Notes: generated by a model not told the origin, from the letters alone. Positions 1 through 6,202 are shown, counted from the first letter of the stretch. The stretch: 6,280 nt of DNA from Treponema sp. (GCA_031288815.1 JAITQR010000275.1:1-6280); one strand, 5' to 3'. Made by a program: numbers and translations.

Positions 1-24
1 GATAAAATCAGCAATACTGCGCAT
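1..24 (-). CDS. Possible start of a further operon gene (partial, unidentified)
   Basis: An ATG on the minus strand at 24-22 opens a frame that stays open to the window edge and reads MRSIADFI. It lies 27 bp after the stop of the threonine synthase-like gene. A purine-rich stretch (AGGGGGGAG in minus orientation) sits about 11 bases upstream, a long but possible Shine-Dalgarno spacing. No terminator-like hairpin with a T-run separates it from the preceding gene, so the operon may continue. Only eight codons are visible, so no family can be recognised and the frame could be chance. Confidence 0.35.
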
Positions 25-51
25 GGCGGGTTTTTCTCCCCCCTCGCGCGG

Positions 52-1362
52 TCAGGGCCTGATATTCCGCCGCCCGAATTCCTCAACCAAAAGTCCCATG
101 TCCGCGGAGATGCTGACGGGCTGTCCCAATTCGGCGGCGGCCTTTTGGGCGCTGGCCACATCCTTAAGCCCGTTGCCGGTCACCACCGATACTACCAGGG
201 CGTCTTCCGGGATAAGTCCCCGCGCCGCGGCCTTTCCGAGTCCCGCGAGGCCGGTTACCCCGGCGGGCTCCCCGAAGACCCCGCTCGCGGCCCCCAGAAG
301 CCTCATGGCGGCGAGGATCTCCCCGTCGCTCACGTTCACCGCGATACCCTCCGATTCCCGGATCGCCCGGAGGGCCTTCTCCCCGTTCCGGGGCACCCCC
401 ACAGCGATACTGTCGGCGATGGTGTTTTCCTCCATGGGCTCCAGGGCTTTCCCGGTCTCAAAGGCCCGGTTCACCGGACAGCAGCCTTCGGCCTGGACGC
501 TGATAAGCCGGGGCAGTTTGTCGATAAAGCCGATGGCGTAAAGGTCTTTGAAACCCTTCCACACACCCGCGATGGTACAGCCGTCTCCCACGGAAACCGC
601 CACGTAGTCGGGCGCCCTGAACTCGGGCTTGCCGAAACCGGGACCGCTCCTGCCGGAAACGGGATCGGACTTACCGTGGACAGCGCCAAGCTGTTCGGCT
701 ATCTCCAGGGACACGGTTTTCTTTCCTTCCGAAAGGTAGGGGTTTATGGCGGCGTTCCGGTTGTACCAGCCCCACTTTTCTATGGCCTGGGCGGAAAGCC
801 TGAAGGTGTCCTCGTAGTTTCCCTTTACGCTGATGAGATTGGCGCCGAACATGCGGAGCTGCACAAGCTTCCCCGCCGGGGCCCGCTGGGGCACGAAGAT
901 GAAGGATCTGAGTCCCATGGCCGCGGCGTTTCCCGCCAGGGAGGAAGCGGCGTTCCCCGTGGAGGAACAGGCTACCGTATCCATCCCCGCCTGTTTCGCC
1001 CGTACCACCGCTATCGCCGAGGCCCGGTCTTTCAGGCTTGAGGTGGGATTAAGCCCGTCGTCTTTGACGTACAGGTTTTTAAGCCCCAGGATCTTTCCCA
1101 GGCTTTCCGTCCGGTAAAGGGGGGAACCCCCGACCCGCAGGGGCGTTAAGGCCGATCCTTCCTCGATGGGGAGAAGTTCCCGGTAGCGCCACATGGTAAA
1201 ATCCCGCCCCGCCAGCGTCTCTTTGGTGAACACCGATTTGACGTAATCGTAATCGTAAAGGATCTCTAAGACGCCGCCGCAACGAGGGCAGGTGTAGGTA
1301 TGCTCCCCCGCGTCGTAAGACGCGCCGCAGCTTATACAGGCCGCTTTTAAAACATTCCGCAT
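52..1362 (-). CDS. Threonine synthase-like PLP-dependent enzyme with zinc ribbon
   Basis: This 436-residue protein is a fold-type II pyridoxal-phosphate enzyme of the threonine synthase family, which converts O-phosphohomoserine to threonine in the cytoplasm. Seen in sequence: an N-terminal zinc ribbon with Cys9/Cys12 and Cys25/Cys28; the PLP lysine loop NPTSSLKDRAS with Lys111 as predicted Schiff-base residue; the SSTGNAA cofactor loop at 133-139; a glycine-rich loop VGDGCTIAG at 258-266; and a C-terminal VTGNGLKD motif at 394-401, matching the family's TGxGLKD. The usual lysine loop is NPTGSFKDRG, so the Ser-Leu variant marks a divergent subgroup. Residues about 229-249 look like an insertion holding two related heptapeptides. 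The ATG at 1362 is preceded by GAGG four bases upstream, overlapping the previous gene's TGA stop, which implies translational coupling. Threonine synthase is the best family name. Given the catabolic-looking neighbours, a lyase or dehydratase acting on another amino acid is a real alternative, so no gene symbol is given. Confidence 0.85.
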   Translation of the reverse strand: MRNVLKAACISCGASYDAGEHTYTCPRCGGVLEILYDYDYVKSVFTKETLAGRDFTMWRYRELLPIEEGSALTPLRVGGSPLYRTESLGKILGLKNLYVKDDGLNPTSSLKDRASAIAVVRAKQAGMDTVACSSTGNAASSLAGNAAAMGLRSFIFVPQRAPAGKLVQLRMFGANLISVKGNYEDTFRLSAQAIEKWGWYNRNAAINPYLSEGKKTVSLEIAEQLGAVHGKSDPVSGRSGPGFGKPEFRAPDYVAVSVGDGCTIAGVWKGFKDLYAIGFIDKLPRLISVQAEGCCPVNRAFETGKALEPMEENTIADSIAVGVPRNGEKALRAIRESEGIAVNVSDGEILAAMRLLGAASGVFGEPAGVTGLAGLGKAAARGLIPEDALVVSVVTGNGLKDVASAQKAAAELGQPVSISADMGLLVEEFGRRNIRP

Positions 1363-1370
1363 AAAACCTC
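1363..1370 (-). promoter_or_regulatory. Ribosome binding site overlapping the upstream stop codon
   Basis: In minus orientation the junction reads TTTGAGGTTTTATG. The TGA that ends the cysteine synthase-like gene (1371-1369) shares bases with the GAGG Shine-Dalgarno core (1370-1367) of the next gene, four bases from its ATG. This ties translation of the threonine synthase-like gene to its upstream neighbour and supports the start at 1362. Confidence 0.7.
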
Positions 1371-2844
1371 AAAGCAGCCCGGTACGGAGATTGAATTCGT
1401 CGATAAGCCCGTCAATGGCGTCGGCCTGCTTCTGCACCGCCAGGAAGGTCTCGTCCTGGTTGTACCACTGAGCGTCCAGTTCTTCCGCGCCCCGGCCCTG
1501 CTGTTCCACCCAGGTGTAGTATTTAAGGTTATGCACCCGCTTGCGCTCCGGGTAGGTAAGCTCCAGCATGTTGCCGGTTCCCTCGCCCAGGAGGCTTCCG
1601 GAAAAATCCGCCGCCGCGTCGATGGGCCGGTACTCCCCCTTTTCCCGCCGCAGTTCCTCTACCCGGGAACGGTACATGTCCACAGAATCGGTAAGCACCG
1701 TGGCTACCACGTCCCGGGGGCCGAGCTCGTAGTATTTGGCGAACTTGATACAGCAGAGCATGTTGGAAATACCGGAGATCCCCATCAGGGCCAGGGAATC
1801 CACCGTTTCCGGATTCAGGCCCGCCTCTTGGCGGAGGAATTCCTTTCCCGCCTCCTCGTTGAAGAGCCGGAGCAGGGCCATGGAATCCCTGTCGTCAATG
1901 CCGATGGCCATGTCGGTGTTTTTTACGTTGTGTACCCAGGGGATATGCTTGTCCCCTATGCCCTCAATCCGGTGGGCGCCGAAACCGTTGTTAAGGATGG
2001 TGGGGCACTGCAGGGCTTCGCCCACGGCGATTCTGCTCCGGGGGTAACGCTGTTTAAGGTAGTCCCCGCTTGCCAGGGTTCCCGCCGAACCGGAGGTAAA
2101 GCAGACACCGGCAAAATTACTGCGGCCGTCGGCGGCCAGGAGGCCCTCAAAGGCTTCCGCGATGGCGCCGCCGGTAACGGTGTAATGCCAGAGGTAATTT
2201 CCCATTTCCTCAAACTGGTTGAAGATCATCGCGTCCTTCCGGGTGGCGCGGATCTCGTGCACCTTGTCGAAAATTTCCTTTACGTTGGACTCGGTTCCCG
2301 GGGTGGCGATAATTTCCGCGGCGATGGTTTTAAGCCACTCGAAACGTTCCCGGCTCATCCCCTCGGGCAGTATGGCTACCGAATCCACCGCCAGGAGTTT
2401 TGAGTTGAAGGCCCCTCCCCGGCAGTAGTTCCCCGTGGAAGGCCATACCGCCTTCTGGCTTGTGGCGTCAAACTGGCCGGTTACCAGCCGGGGAACCAGG
2501 CAGCCGAAAGACGCCCCCACCTTATGGCAGCCGGTGGGGAAGTACTTTCCCGCCAGGCAGATAATCCGGGCCGCCACGCCGGTAAGCGCCGGGGGAAGCT
2601 CAACGCAATTCGGTTTCCCGTAAAGCCCCCCCGATTCCACGGGCTCGTTTTTCCAGGTAATCCGGAACAGGTTCACCGGATCCAGATCCCAGAGCCCTGT
2701 TTTCCCGAGCCGGTCTTTGATCTTTCCGGGAACCCGGCCCTCGGGATCCTTCATCTGCCTGAAGGTGGGGATAATAATCCTGTTTTCCCGCGCCTTGGCG
2801 ATGTTTTTTTCAAGAACAGTTTTGTTAACGGATAGATCTATCAT
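1369..2844 (-). CDS. Fold-type II PLP enzyme related to cysteine synthase, function unknown
   Basis: A 491-residue cytoplasmic PLP-dependent enzyme of the tryptophan synthase-beta/cysteine synthase superfamily; databases usually call such proteins 'pyridoxal-5-phosphate-dependent protein beta subunit'. Seen in sequence: a lysine motif PTGCHKVGAS with Lys108 as probable Schiff-base residue; a WPSTGNYCRGGA loop at 134-145 equivalent to the TSGNTG loop of cysteine synthase; a phosphate-cradle loop SGSAGTLASGD at 251-261 followed by YLKQRYP; and GAHRIEGIGDKHIP at 289-302, resembling the GPHKIQGIG segment of O-acetylserine sulfhydrylases. It is longer than typical CysK (about 310 residues), with roughly 100 extra residues at the N-terminus and a charged C-terminal tail from about 390. 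It starts 3 bp after the symporter stop and ends 6 bp before the threonine synthase-like gene, so it is co-transcribed with both. Chemistry is likely beta- or gamma-elimination, replacement or racemisation of an amino acid. The substrate is not deducible. Confidence 0.85.
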   Translation of the reverse strand: MIDLSVNKTVLEKNIAKARENRIIIPTFRQMKDPEGRVPGKIKDRLGKTGLWDLDPVNLFRITWKNEPVESGGLYGKPNCVELPPALTGVAARIICLAGKYFPTGCHKVGASFGCLVPRLVTGQFDATSQKAVWPSTGNYCRGGAFNSKLLAVDSVAILPEGMSRERFEWLKTIAAEIIATPGTESNVKEIFDKVHEIRATRKDAMIFNQFEEMGNYLWHYTVTGGAIAEAFEGLLAADGRSNFAGVCFTSGSAGTLASGDYLKQRYPRSRIAVGEALQCPTILNNGFGAHRIEGIGDKHIPWVHNVKNTDMAIGIDDRDSMALLRLFNEEAGKEFLRQEAGLNPETVDSLALMGISGISNMLCCIKFAKYYELGPRDVVATVLTDSVDMYRSRVEELRREKGEYRPIDAAADFSGSLLGEGTGNMLELTYPERKRVHNLKYYTWVEQQGRGAEELDAQWYNQDETFLAVQKQADAIDGLIDEFNLRTGLL

Positions 2845-2856
2845 TCCTTATCCCTT
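2845..2856 (-). promoter_or_regulatory. Ribosome binding region at the symporter / PLP-enzyme junction
   Basis: In minus orientation the junction reads AAGGGATAAGGAATG. The symporter stop TAA (2850-2848) is separated from the ATG at 2844 by only GGA. AAGGA abuts the ATG and is too close to serve well. AAGGGA (2856-2851), inside the end of the symporter gene, has a workable 6-base spacing. This arrangement suggests translational coupling. Confidence 0.55.
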
Positions 2857-4266
2857 GGGGAACGGGCTGGGGGCAGCCTCTACGCCCATCTTTCTCTCGA
2901 CAAATACGGTCACACAGAAGGAAAGGGCCCCCACGGCGCAGCCAAACACGATGGCCAGAATCCCGAAGGGTTCCCTGGCGAGCTGCCAGGCCACGGCGGC
3001 GACGGATCCGCAGATGATGGAGACCAGCCCCGAATGTTTTGTGGCGTCCTTCCAGACGAGCCCCAGGCCGTAGGCGGCGAAAGGCCCCGATGAACGGAGG
3101 GCGAAGGCAAACAGATTAAGGGTTACCAGGTTGATCCTGAACAGGGCAACGGACAAACCCACCAGGCCGACAACCACATTCGATATTCTGGTGATGAGGA
3201 TCAGTTTCTGGTCATCCACATCGGGATTGATGTACTGCTGGTAAATGTCCTTTACAAACATGGTGGAGGCGCAGAGCAGATTCGAGTCCGCGCTGGACAT
3301 GGTAGCGGAAATAATTGAGGCCGCCACAAGCCCGACAATTACCTGGGGGGCGTAGTTGGTGGTTGCCCACATAAGCGCGGTGGTTCCCTTTCCGTCGTCA
3401 AGCCCGGGGTTCATCGCCAGGGCGACAAGCCCTATCACCGCGGGGATAAAAGCCAGAAGCCCCATAAAGATCGCCGAAAGCCAGGCGGCGTCCCGGGCGG
3501 CTTTTTCATCCTTCGCGGAATAGAAGCGGCTGATCATCTCGGGGCCAGAAAGGAAAGTACAGAAATAGTTGATCATCAGGCTGATGATGGTAACCGCCCC
3601 GACGCCGGTAAAACTGATGGTTTTCGCGGGGAGTTTTTCCGCCAGAACCGCAAAGCCGCCGACGCCGTTTACCACGAAGAACATGGTGATAAGAAGGCCG
3701 AAGAAAATAATGAACCACTGAACAAGATCGCTAATCGCGTCGGCCATAAGGCCGCCCAGTACGGTGTAACAGAGGATGATAGTACCGCTTATCAGTATGG
3801 ATACGTTCAGGGGAATACCCGCCAGGGTAGCCACCACTGTTCCCGACGCGAGGATCTGGGAGGCGGTAAGACAGAAAAGGGATACGATGTTCAGTACCGC
3901 GGTTGAGGTTCCGGCCACATGGCCGAAACGGTTGCGTATAACTTCCGGTATCGTGTGGGCCAAGGTTCGGCGGATCTTCGGGGCGAAGTAGGCCAGGGGA
4001 ACAACGCCGATGGAAGCGGCCAGAACATACCAGCCCGCGGAAAGCCCCCATCCGGCAAAGGCCCGGGCAGCCACGCCGGTGGTACTGCCGCCGCCCACAT
4101 TATTCGCCGCCAGACTGGCGGCCACAAAAAAGACTCCCAGCCGCCGTCCGGCCAAAAGGAAATCCGTACTGGTTTTTATGAAGAACCGTTTGCAAAGATA
4201 GCCAATCAGGAGCAAGCCCGCCAGATAGGCCAACACGATAACCAGAGGTACAACCTGAATACTCAT
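2848..4266 (-). CDS. Sodium:solute symporter (SSS family)
   Basis: A 472-residue integral inner-membrane protein of the sodium:solute symporter family (PutP/PanF/SGLT type), which couples solute uptake to the sodium gradient. Evidence: about 12-13 hydrophobic segments along the whole length, beginning with a membrane span at about 5-24; the early family motif TDFLLAGRRLG at 34-44 and the unwound-helix region AANNVGGGSTTG at 53-64; TIPEVIRNRFG at 105-115; and SIISATMSSADSNLL at 317-331 followed by FVKDIY, the conserved SSS segment that contributes Ser/Thr to the sodium site. Length is normal for the family. The open frame extends upstream to 4530, but that part crosses a promoter and the end of the neighbouring gene. 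The ATG at 4266 has AAGGAG eight bases upstream and opens the first membrane span, so I chose it. It is the first gene of the operon with the two PLP enzymes, which points to an amino acid or derivative as substrate, though family membership alone does not prove this. Confidence 0.92.
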   Translation of the reverse strand: MSIQVVPLVIVLAYLAGLLLIGYLCKRFFIKTSTDFLLAGRRLGVFFVAASLAANNVGGGSTTGVAARAFAGWGLSAGWYVLAASIGVVPLAYFAPKIRRTLAHTIPEVIRNRFGHVAGTSTAVLNIVSLFCLTASQILASGTVVATLAGIPLNVSILISGTIILCYTVLGGLMADAISDLVQWFIIFFGLLITMFFVVNGVGGFAVLAEKLPAKTISFTGVGAVTIISLMINYFCTFLSGPEMISRFYSAKDEKAARDAAWLSAIFMGLLAFIPAVIGLVALAMNPGLDDGKGTTALMWATTNYAPQVIVGLVAASIISATMSSADSNLLCASTMFVKDIYQQYINPDVDDQKLILITRISNVVVGLVGLSVALFRINLVTLNLFAFALRSSGPFAAYGLGLVWKDATKHSGLVSIICGSVAAVAWQLAREPFGILAIVFGCAVGALSFCVTVFVERKMGVEAAPSPFPKG

Positions 4267-4274
4267 ACAATCAT

Positions 4275-4280
4275 CTCCTT
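4275..4280 (-). promoter_or_regulatory. Shine-Dalgarno site of the symporter
   Basis: AAGGAG in minus orientation lies eight bases before the ATG at 4266. It is the strongest argument for the short start over the in-frame upstream extension. Confidence 0.8.
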
Positions 4281-4293
4281 TGGTATTTAGAAT

Positions 4294-4321
4294 CGCCAAT
4301 AAGGGCTCTAAATTATTGGCG
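4294..4321. repeat. Perfect 9-bp inverted repeat in the symporter leader
   Basis: Arms CGCCAATAA (4294-4302) and TTATTGGCG (4313-4321) are perfect reverse complements around a 10-base loop. The element lies just downstream of the predicted transcription start and 27 bases before the symporter ATG. In the mRNA it could form a stem-loop near the 5' end; as DNA it could be a repressor operator. On the minus strand it is not followed by a T-run, so it is not an intrinsic terminator for the operon. On the plus strand the following CTCTTTTATTT is only weakly T-rich and no plus-strand gene ends nearby. The hexamer AGAGCC (minus) occurs twice, once overlapping the outer edge of one arm and once in the loop. 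Confidence 0.75.
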
Positions 4322-4338
4322 GCTCTTTTATTTGGTTC

Positions 4339-4367
4339 AAAATATACCAGCGCCGGTGGCCTGTCAA
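4339..4367 (-). promoter_or_regulatory. Strong sigma-70-type promoter for the symporter operon
   Basis: In minus orientation a perfect -35 hexamer TTGACA (4367-4362) is followed after exactly 17 bases by TATTTT (4344-4339). An overlapping alternative -10, TATATT (4346-4341), has a 15-base spacer and is preceded by TG, an extended -10 pattern (TGGTATATT). Transcription would begin at about 4332, giving a leader of about 66 bases that contains the inverted repeat and the Shine-Dalgarno site. The symporter and PLP genes can therefore be expressed independently of the amidohydrolase gene upstream. Confidence 0.75.
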
Positions 4368-4369
4368 TT

Positions 4370-4397
4370 CCGCGTTTCCAGCGCCGTGTTTCCAGCG
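4370..4397. repeat. 14-bp tandem repeat just upstream of the -35 box
   Basis: Two head-to-tail copies, CCGCGTTTCCAGCG (4370-4383) and CCGTGTTTCCAGCG (4384-4397), differ at one base. They end two bases from the -35 hexamer of the symporter promoter, in the position where many activators bind. A third, inverted GGAAAC at 4403-4408 pairs with GTTTCC at 4388-4393. The arrangement suggests a transcription-factor binding region, but no known regulator site is recognised. Confidence 0.6.
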
Positions 4398-4408
4398 GCT
4401 CCGGAAAC
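4388..4408. repeat. Inverted repeat just after the amidohydrolase stop
   Basis: GTTTCC (4388-4393) and GGAAAC (4403-4408) form a 6-bp palindrome with a 9-base spacer, extendable by three pairs past a one-base bulge. It begins 7 bases after the stop of the amidohydrolase gene. Without a T-run it is a poor intrinsic terminator. It may instead be part of the regulator-binding region it shares with the tandem repeat. Confidence 0.4.
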
Positions 4409-4414
4409 CGGGAT

Positions 4415-6049
4415 TCAAAGCCCCGTGTACCGTCCCGGCCGAAGGCCGGTAAGGCTGTCCTTCTCCAGCACGGCCTGGCCGGCGATAAAAACGTAGTCGA
4501 ATCCGGCGGTAAAACGATCCGGTTTGACATAGTCCGCCGGGGCCGAAATATTCTCCGGCCGGAAGATCGCTATGTCCGCGTCAAAGCCCGGCTTGAGCAG
4601 GCCCTTGCCGCTAAGCCCCATGGCCTCCGCGGGAAGGCCGGTAAGCTTTCGCACCGCTTCCTCCGGACTCAGTACCTTGCGGCGGGAGACCAGTTCATGA
4701 AACACCATGGATATATTGGTGTTGGTCCGGGGGTGGGAGAGACCCCTGCCGGAGTAGAGGGAGTCGGAGATGATGCTCGTATAGGGGAGCCGGAGGATCC
4801 GGTCTATGTCTTCCTGGCAGGCGATGTAATCCACCATGGTCACGTTACAGCGTTCCTCGGCCAGCAGATCAAAGGCCGTGTCAAAGGGATCGGTCCCCCT
4901 GATGGCGGCGATCTCGGCGATGCTTTTCCCGATCAGGGGCCGATTCTCCTCCGACCCAAGGCCGGTAACGTAGATTGCCTCCCAGCCTACCCCGAGGACG
5001 ACGTTCTCAAAATCCCCGCCCGGCCGGGAGAGGGCCCGGCGGCACCCGGCCCGCTCTTCCGGGTCCCGGAGGCGGCGGAGGGTTTCCCCGATTCCCCCGG
5101 CGAGGAAGGAGGGGGGAAGCACGCAGAGGAGCTGGGTACTCCCCGCGGTCCAGGGGTAGGCGTCGCAGTCAATCCGCATACCCTCCTCCCGGTTCCGCTC
5201 GATAAGGGCGATAACCTTTTCAAGGCCGGCCCCCCAGTTTTTCCGGCCTATACATTTGAAGTGGCTTATCCGCAGGGGGATCCGGAGAAGCCGGGCCGCT
5301 TCTATCGCCTCGGCCACCGAGGGGTAGAGCAGATCCCCCTCCCCCCGGACATGGGAGACCAGGGGCCTTCCACCGGCCCCGCTTGAGAGCCCTCCCCGTT
5401 TCGACAGGGGGGCCAGGGCGGCGGCCAATCCGGCGGCGTTGTAGTGCATGTCGGGCAGGTAGGAAAAACCCACCGAAACCCCCGGCGCGCCGGCGGCAAG
5501 GGCGTCCTCCAGGCAGACGTGGATCCGTCCCAGATCCTCCTCCCCGGGTACCCCGCCGCCGTAACCCATCACCGCGGCCCGGGTGGTTCCGCTTCCCGCG
5601 AGGATACCCACGTTCAAGGGCAGGGCCATGGTCTTGAGCAGGGAAACATATTCGGAAAAGCTTTCAAAGCGGACCGGCCTTCCCTGGCCGTCTTTTTCCG
5701 GCAGGGTTCCGGTTACCGGGGCCAGGAAGTCCAGTATTTCGGCGCGGCGGGAGGCGGGCAGGGGAACAAGGCTCAGGCCGCAGTTCCCGTTAATGATGGT
5801 GGTGATTCCCTGGCGCAGTTCCGCCTCCCCGAAGCCGGGGCGGAAAACCGCCGCGTCGGCGTGGCGGTGAATGTCGATAAAGCCCGGGGCCACCAGCTCC
5901 CCCCTCAGTTCAATAACCCGCCCCGCGTTTCCCGTTATGCGGCTCTCCAGGGCGGCGACGCGGCCGTCCTTTATCCCCAGATCCCCCTGTAGCGCCGGCG
6001 CGCCGGTTCCGTCAACGATACGGCCGTTTTTCAGCAATACATCAAACAT
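4415..6049 (-). CDS. N-acyl-D-amino-acid deacylase (D-aminoacylase-type amidohydrolase)
   Basis: A 544-residue cytoplasmic metal-dependent amidohydrolase of the D-aminoacylase family, which hydrolyses N-acyl-D-amino acids to a free D-amino acid and a carboxylate. Seen in sequence: the N-terminal beta-sandwich start LLKNGRIVDGTG at 5-16; PGFIDIHRHAD at 55-65, giving the HxH metal pair His61/His63; GITTIINGNCG at 81-91 with Cys90 at the family's metal-ligand cysteine; GAPGVSVGFSYLP at 187-199; VSHVRGEGD with His233; ISHFKCIG with His263; DAYPWTAGST at 296-304; IISDSLYSGRGLSHPR at 426-441 with Asp429 as the probable catalytic aspartate; and the C-terminal KLTGLPAEAMGL and KGLLKPGFDADIAIF segments typical of the family. 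Length is normal. An in-frame ATG at 6106 would add 19 residues, but the ATG at 6049 directly precedes the conserved first strand and has AGGGG seven bases upstream. Related members act on N-acyl-D-glutamate, N-acyl-D-aspartate or dipeptide-like substrates, so exact specificity is open. The neighbouring transporter and PLP enzymes fit amino-acid salvage. Confidence 0.88.
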   Translation of the reverse strand: MFDVLLKNGRIVDGTGAPALQGDLGIKDGRVAALESRITGNAGRVIELRGELVAPGFIDIHRHADAAVFRPGFGEAELRQGITTIINGNCGLSLVPLPASRRAEILDFLAPVTGTLPEKDGQGRPVRFESFSEYVSLLKTMALPLNVGILAGSGTTRAAVMGYGGGVPGEEDLGRIHVCLEDALAAGAPGVSVGFSYLPDMHYNAAGLAAALAPLSKRGGLSSGAGGRPLVSHVRGEGDLLYPSVAEAIEAARLLRIPLRISHFKCIGRKNWGAGLEKVIALIERNREEGMRIDCDAYPWTAGSTQLLCVLPPSFLAGGIGETLRRLRDPEERAGCRRALSRPGGDFENVVLGVGWEAIYVTGLGSEENRPLIGKSIAEIAAIRGTDPFDTAFDLLAEERCNVTMVDYIACQEDIDRILRLPYTSIISDSLYSGRGLSHPRTNTNISMVFHELVSRRKVLSPEEAVRKLTGLPAEAMGLSGKGLLKPGFDADIAIFRPENISAPADYVKPDRFTAGFDYVFIAGQAVLEKDSLTGLRPGRYTGL

Positions 6050-6152
6050 GGTAAAACCCCTGTGGCAAGACCAGGCGGGCCGGATAATCGGATTTTCGCG
6101 GCGCAAAACGGCGCAGAAACCCGCCGGCGCGACAGGCCGCCGGTCTTCCTAC

Positions 6153-6181
6153 TCGTCATTCAGGATCTTTTTTTATATGAT
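6153..6181 (+). promoter_or_regulatory. Probable sigma-70-type promoter of glyS
   Basis: TCGTCA (6153-6158, four of six consensus -35 bases) and TATGAT (6176-6181, five of six consensus -10 bases) are 17 bases apart. An A/T-rich run lies immediately before the -10. Transcription would begin near 6188, leaving a leader of about 20 bases with the ribosome binding site. Confidence 0.5.
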
Positions 6182-6196
6182 AATCCCTGCTTATAC

Positions 6197-6202
6197 AAGG
6201 AG
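6197..6202 (+). promoter_or_regulatory. Shine-Dalgarno site of glyS
   Basis: AAGGAG lies seven bases before the ATG at 6210. It is a near-consensus site and decides this start over the internal ATG at 6249. Confidence 0.75.

Noticed and set aside
145..1041. 298-codon plus-strand frame opposite the threonine synthase-like gene
   Set aside because: A GC-driven shadow frame: low-complexity product, no motif, no ribosome binding site, fully overlapped by a well-supported gene.
1531..2403. 290-codon plus-strand frame opposite the cysteine synthase-like gene
   Set aside because: Same reasoning: antisense shadow with no recognisable domain, while the minus-strand frame carries all PLP motifs.
4294..4332. 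Leader inverted repeat considered as an intrinsic terminator
   Set aside because: In the direction of the operon it is followed by ATTCTAAATACC, not a T-run. On the other strand the T-tract is weak and no gene needs termination there.
4267..4530. N-terminal extension of the symporter to an upstream ATG at 4530
   Set aside because: The extra 88 residues are not membrane-like, cross the promoter and repeats, and overlap the end of the amidohydrolase gene. The ATG at 4266 has a strong ribosome binding site.
4280..5386. Long plus-strand open frame (368 codons) opposite the amidohydrolase gene
   Set aside because: It is antisense to a gene with clear family motifs, starts in the promoter region without a good ribosome binding site, and its glycine/proline-rich product has no recognisable domain. 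Such frames are expected opposite GC-rich genes.
5444..5992. 182-codon plus-strand frame opposite the amidohydrolase N-terminal half
   Set aside because: Antisense to conserved metal-binding motifs; composition and lack of motifs indicate a shadow frame.
6050..6106. 19-residue upstream extension of the amidohydrolase
   Set aside because: The family's conserved first strand begins at the ATG at 6049, which has AGGGG at good spacing. The extension has no family resemblance.
6124..6143. GC-rich inverted repeat in the divergent gap, considered as a terminator or operator
   Set aside because: The stem is only 6 bp, there is no T-run on either strand and no gene ends nearby. In such GC-rich DNA a 6-bp match can be chance.
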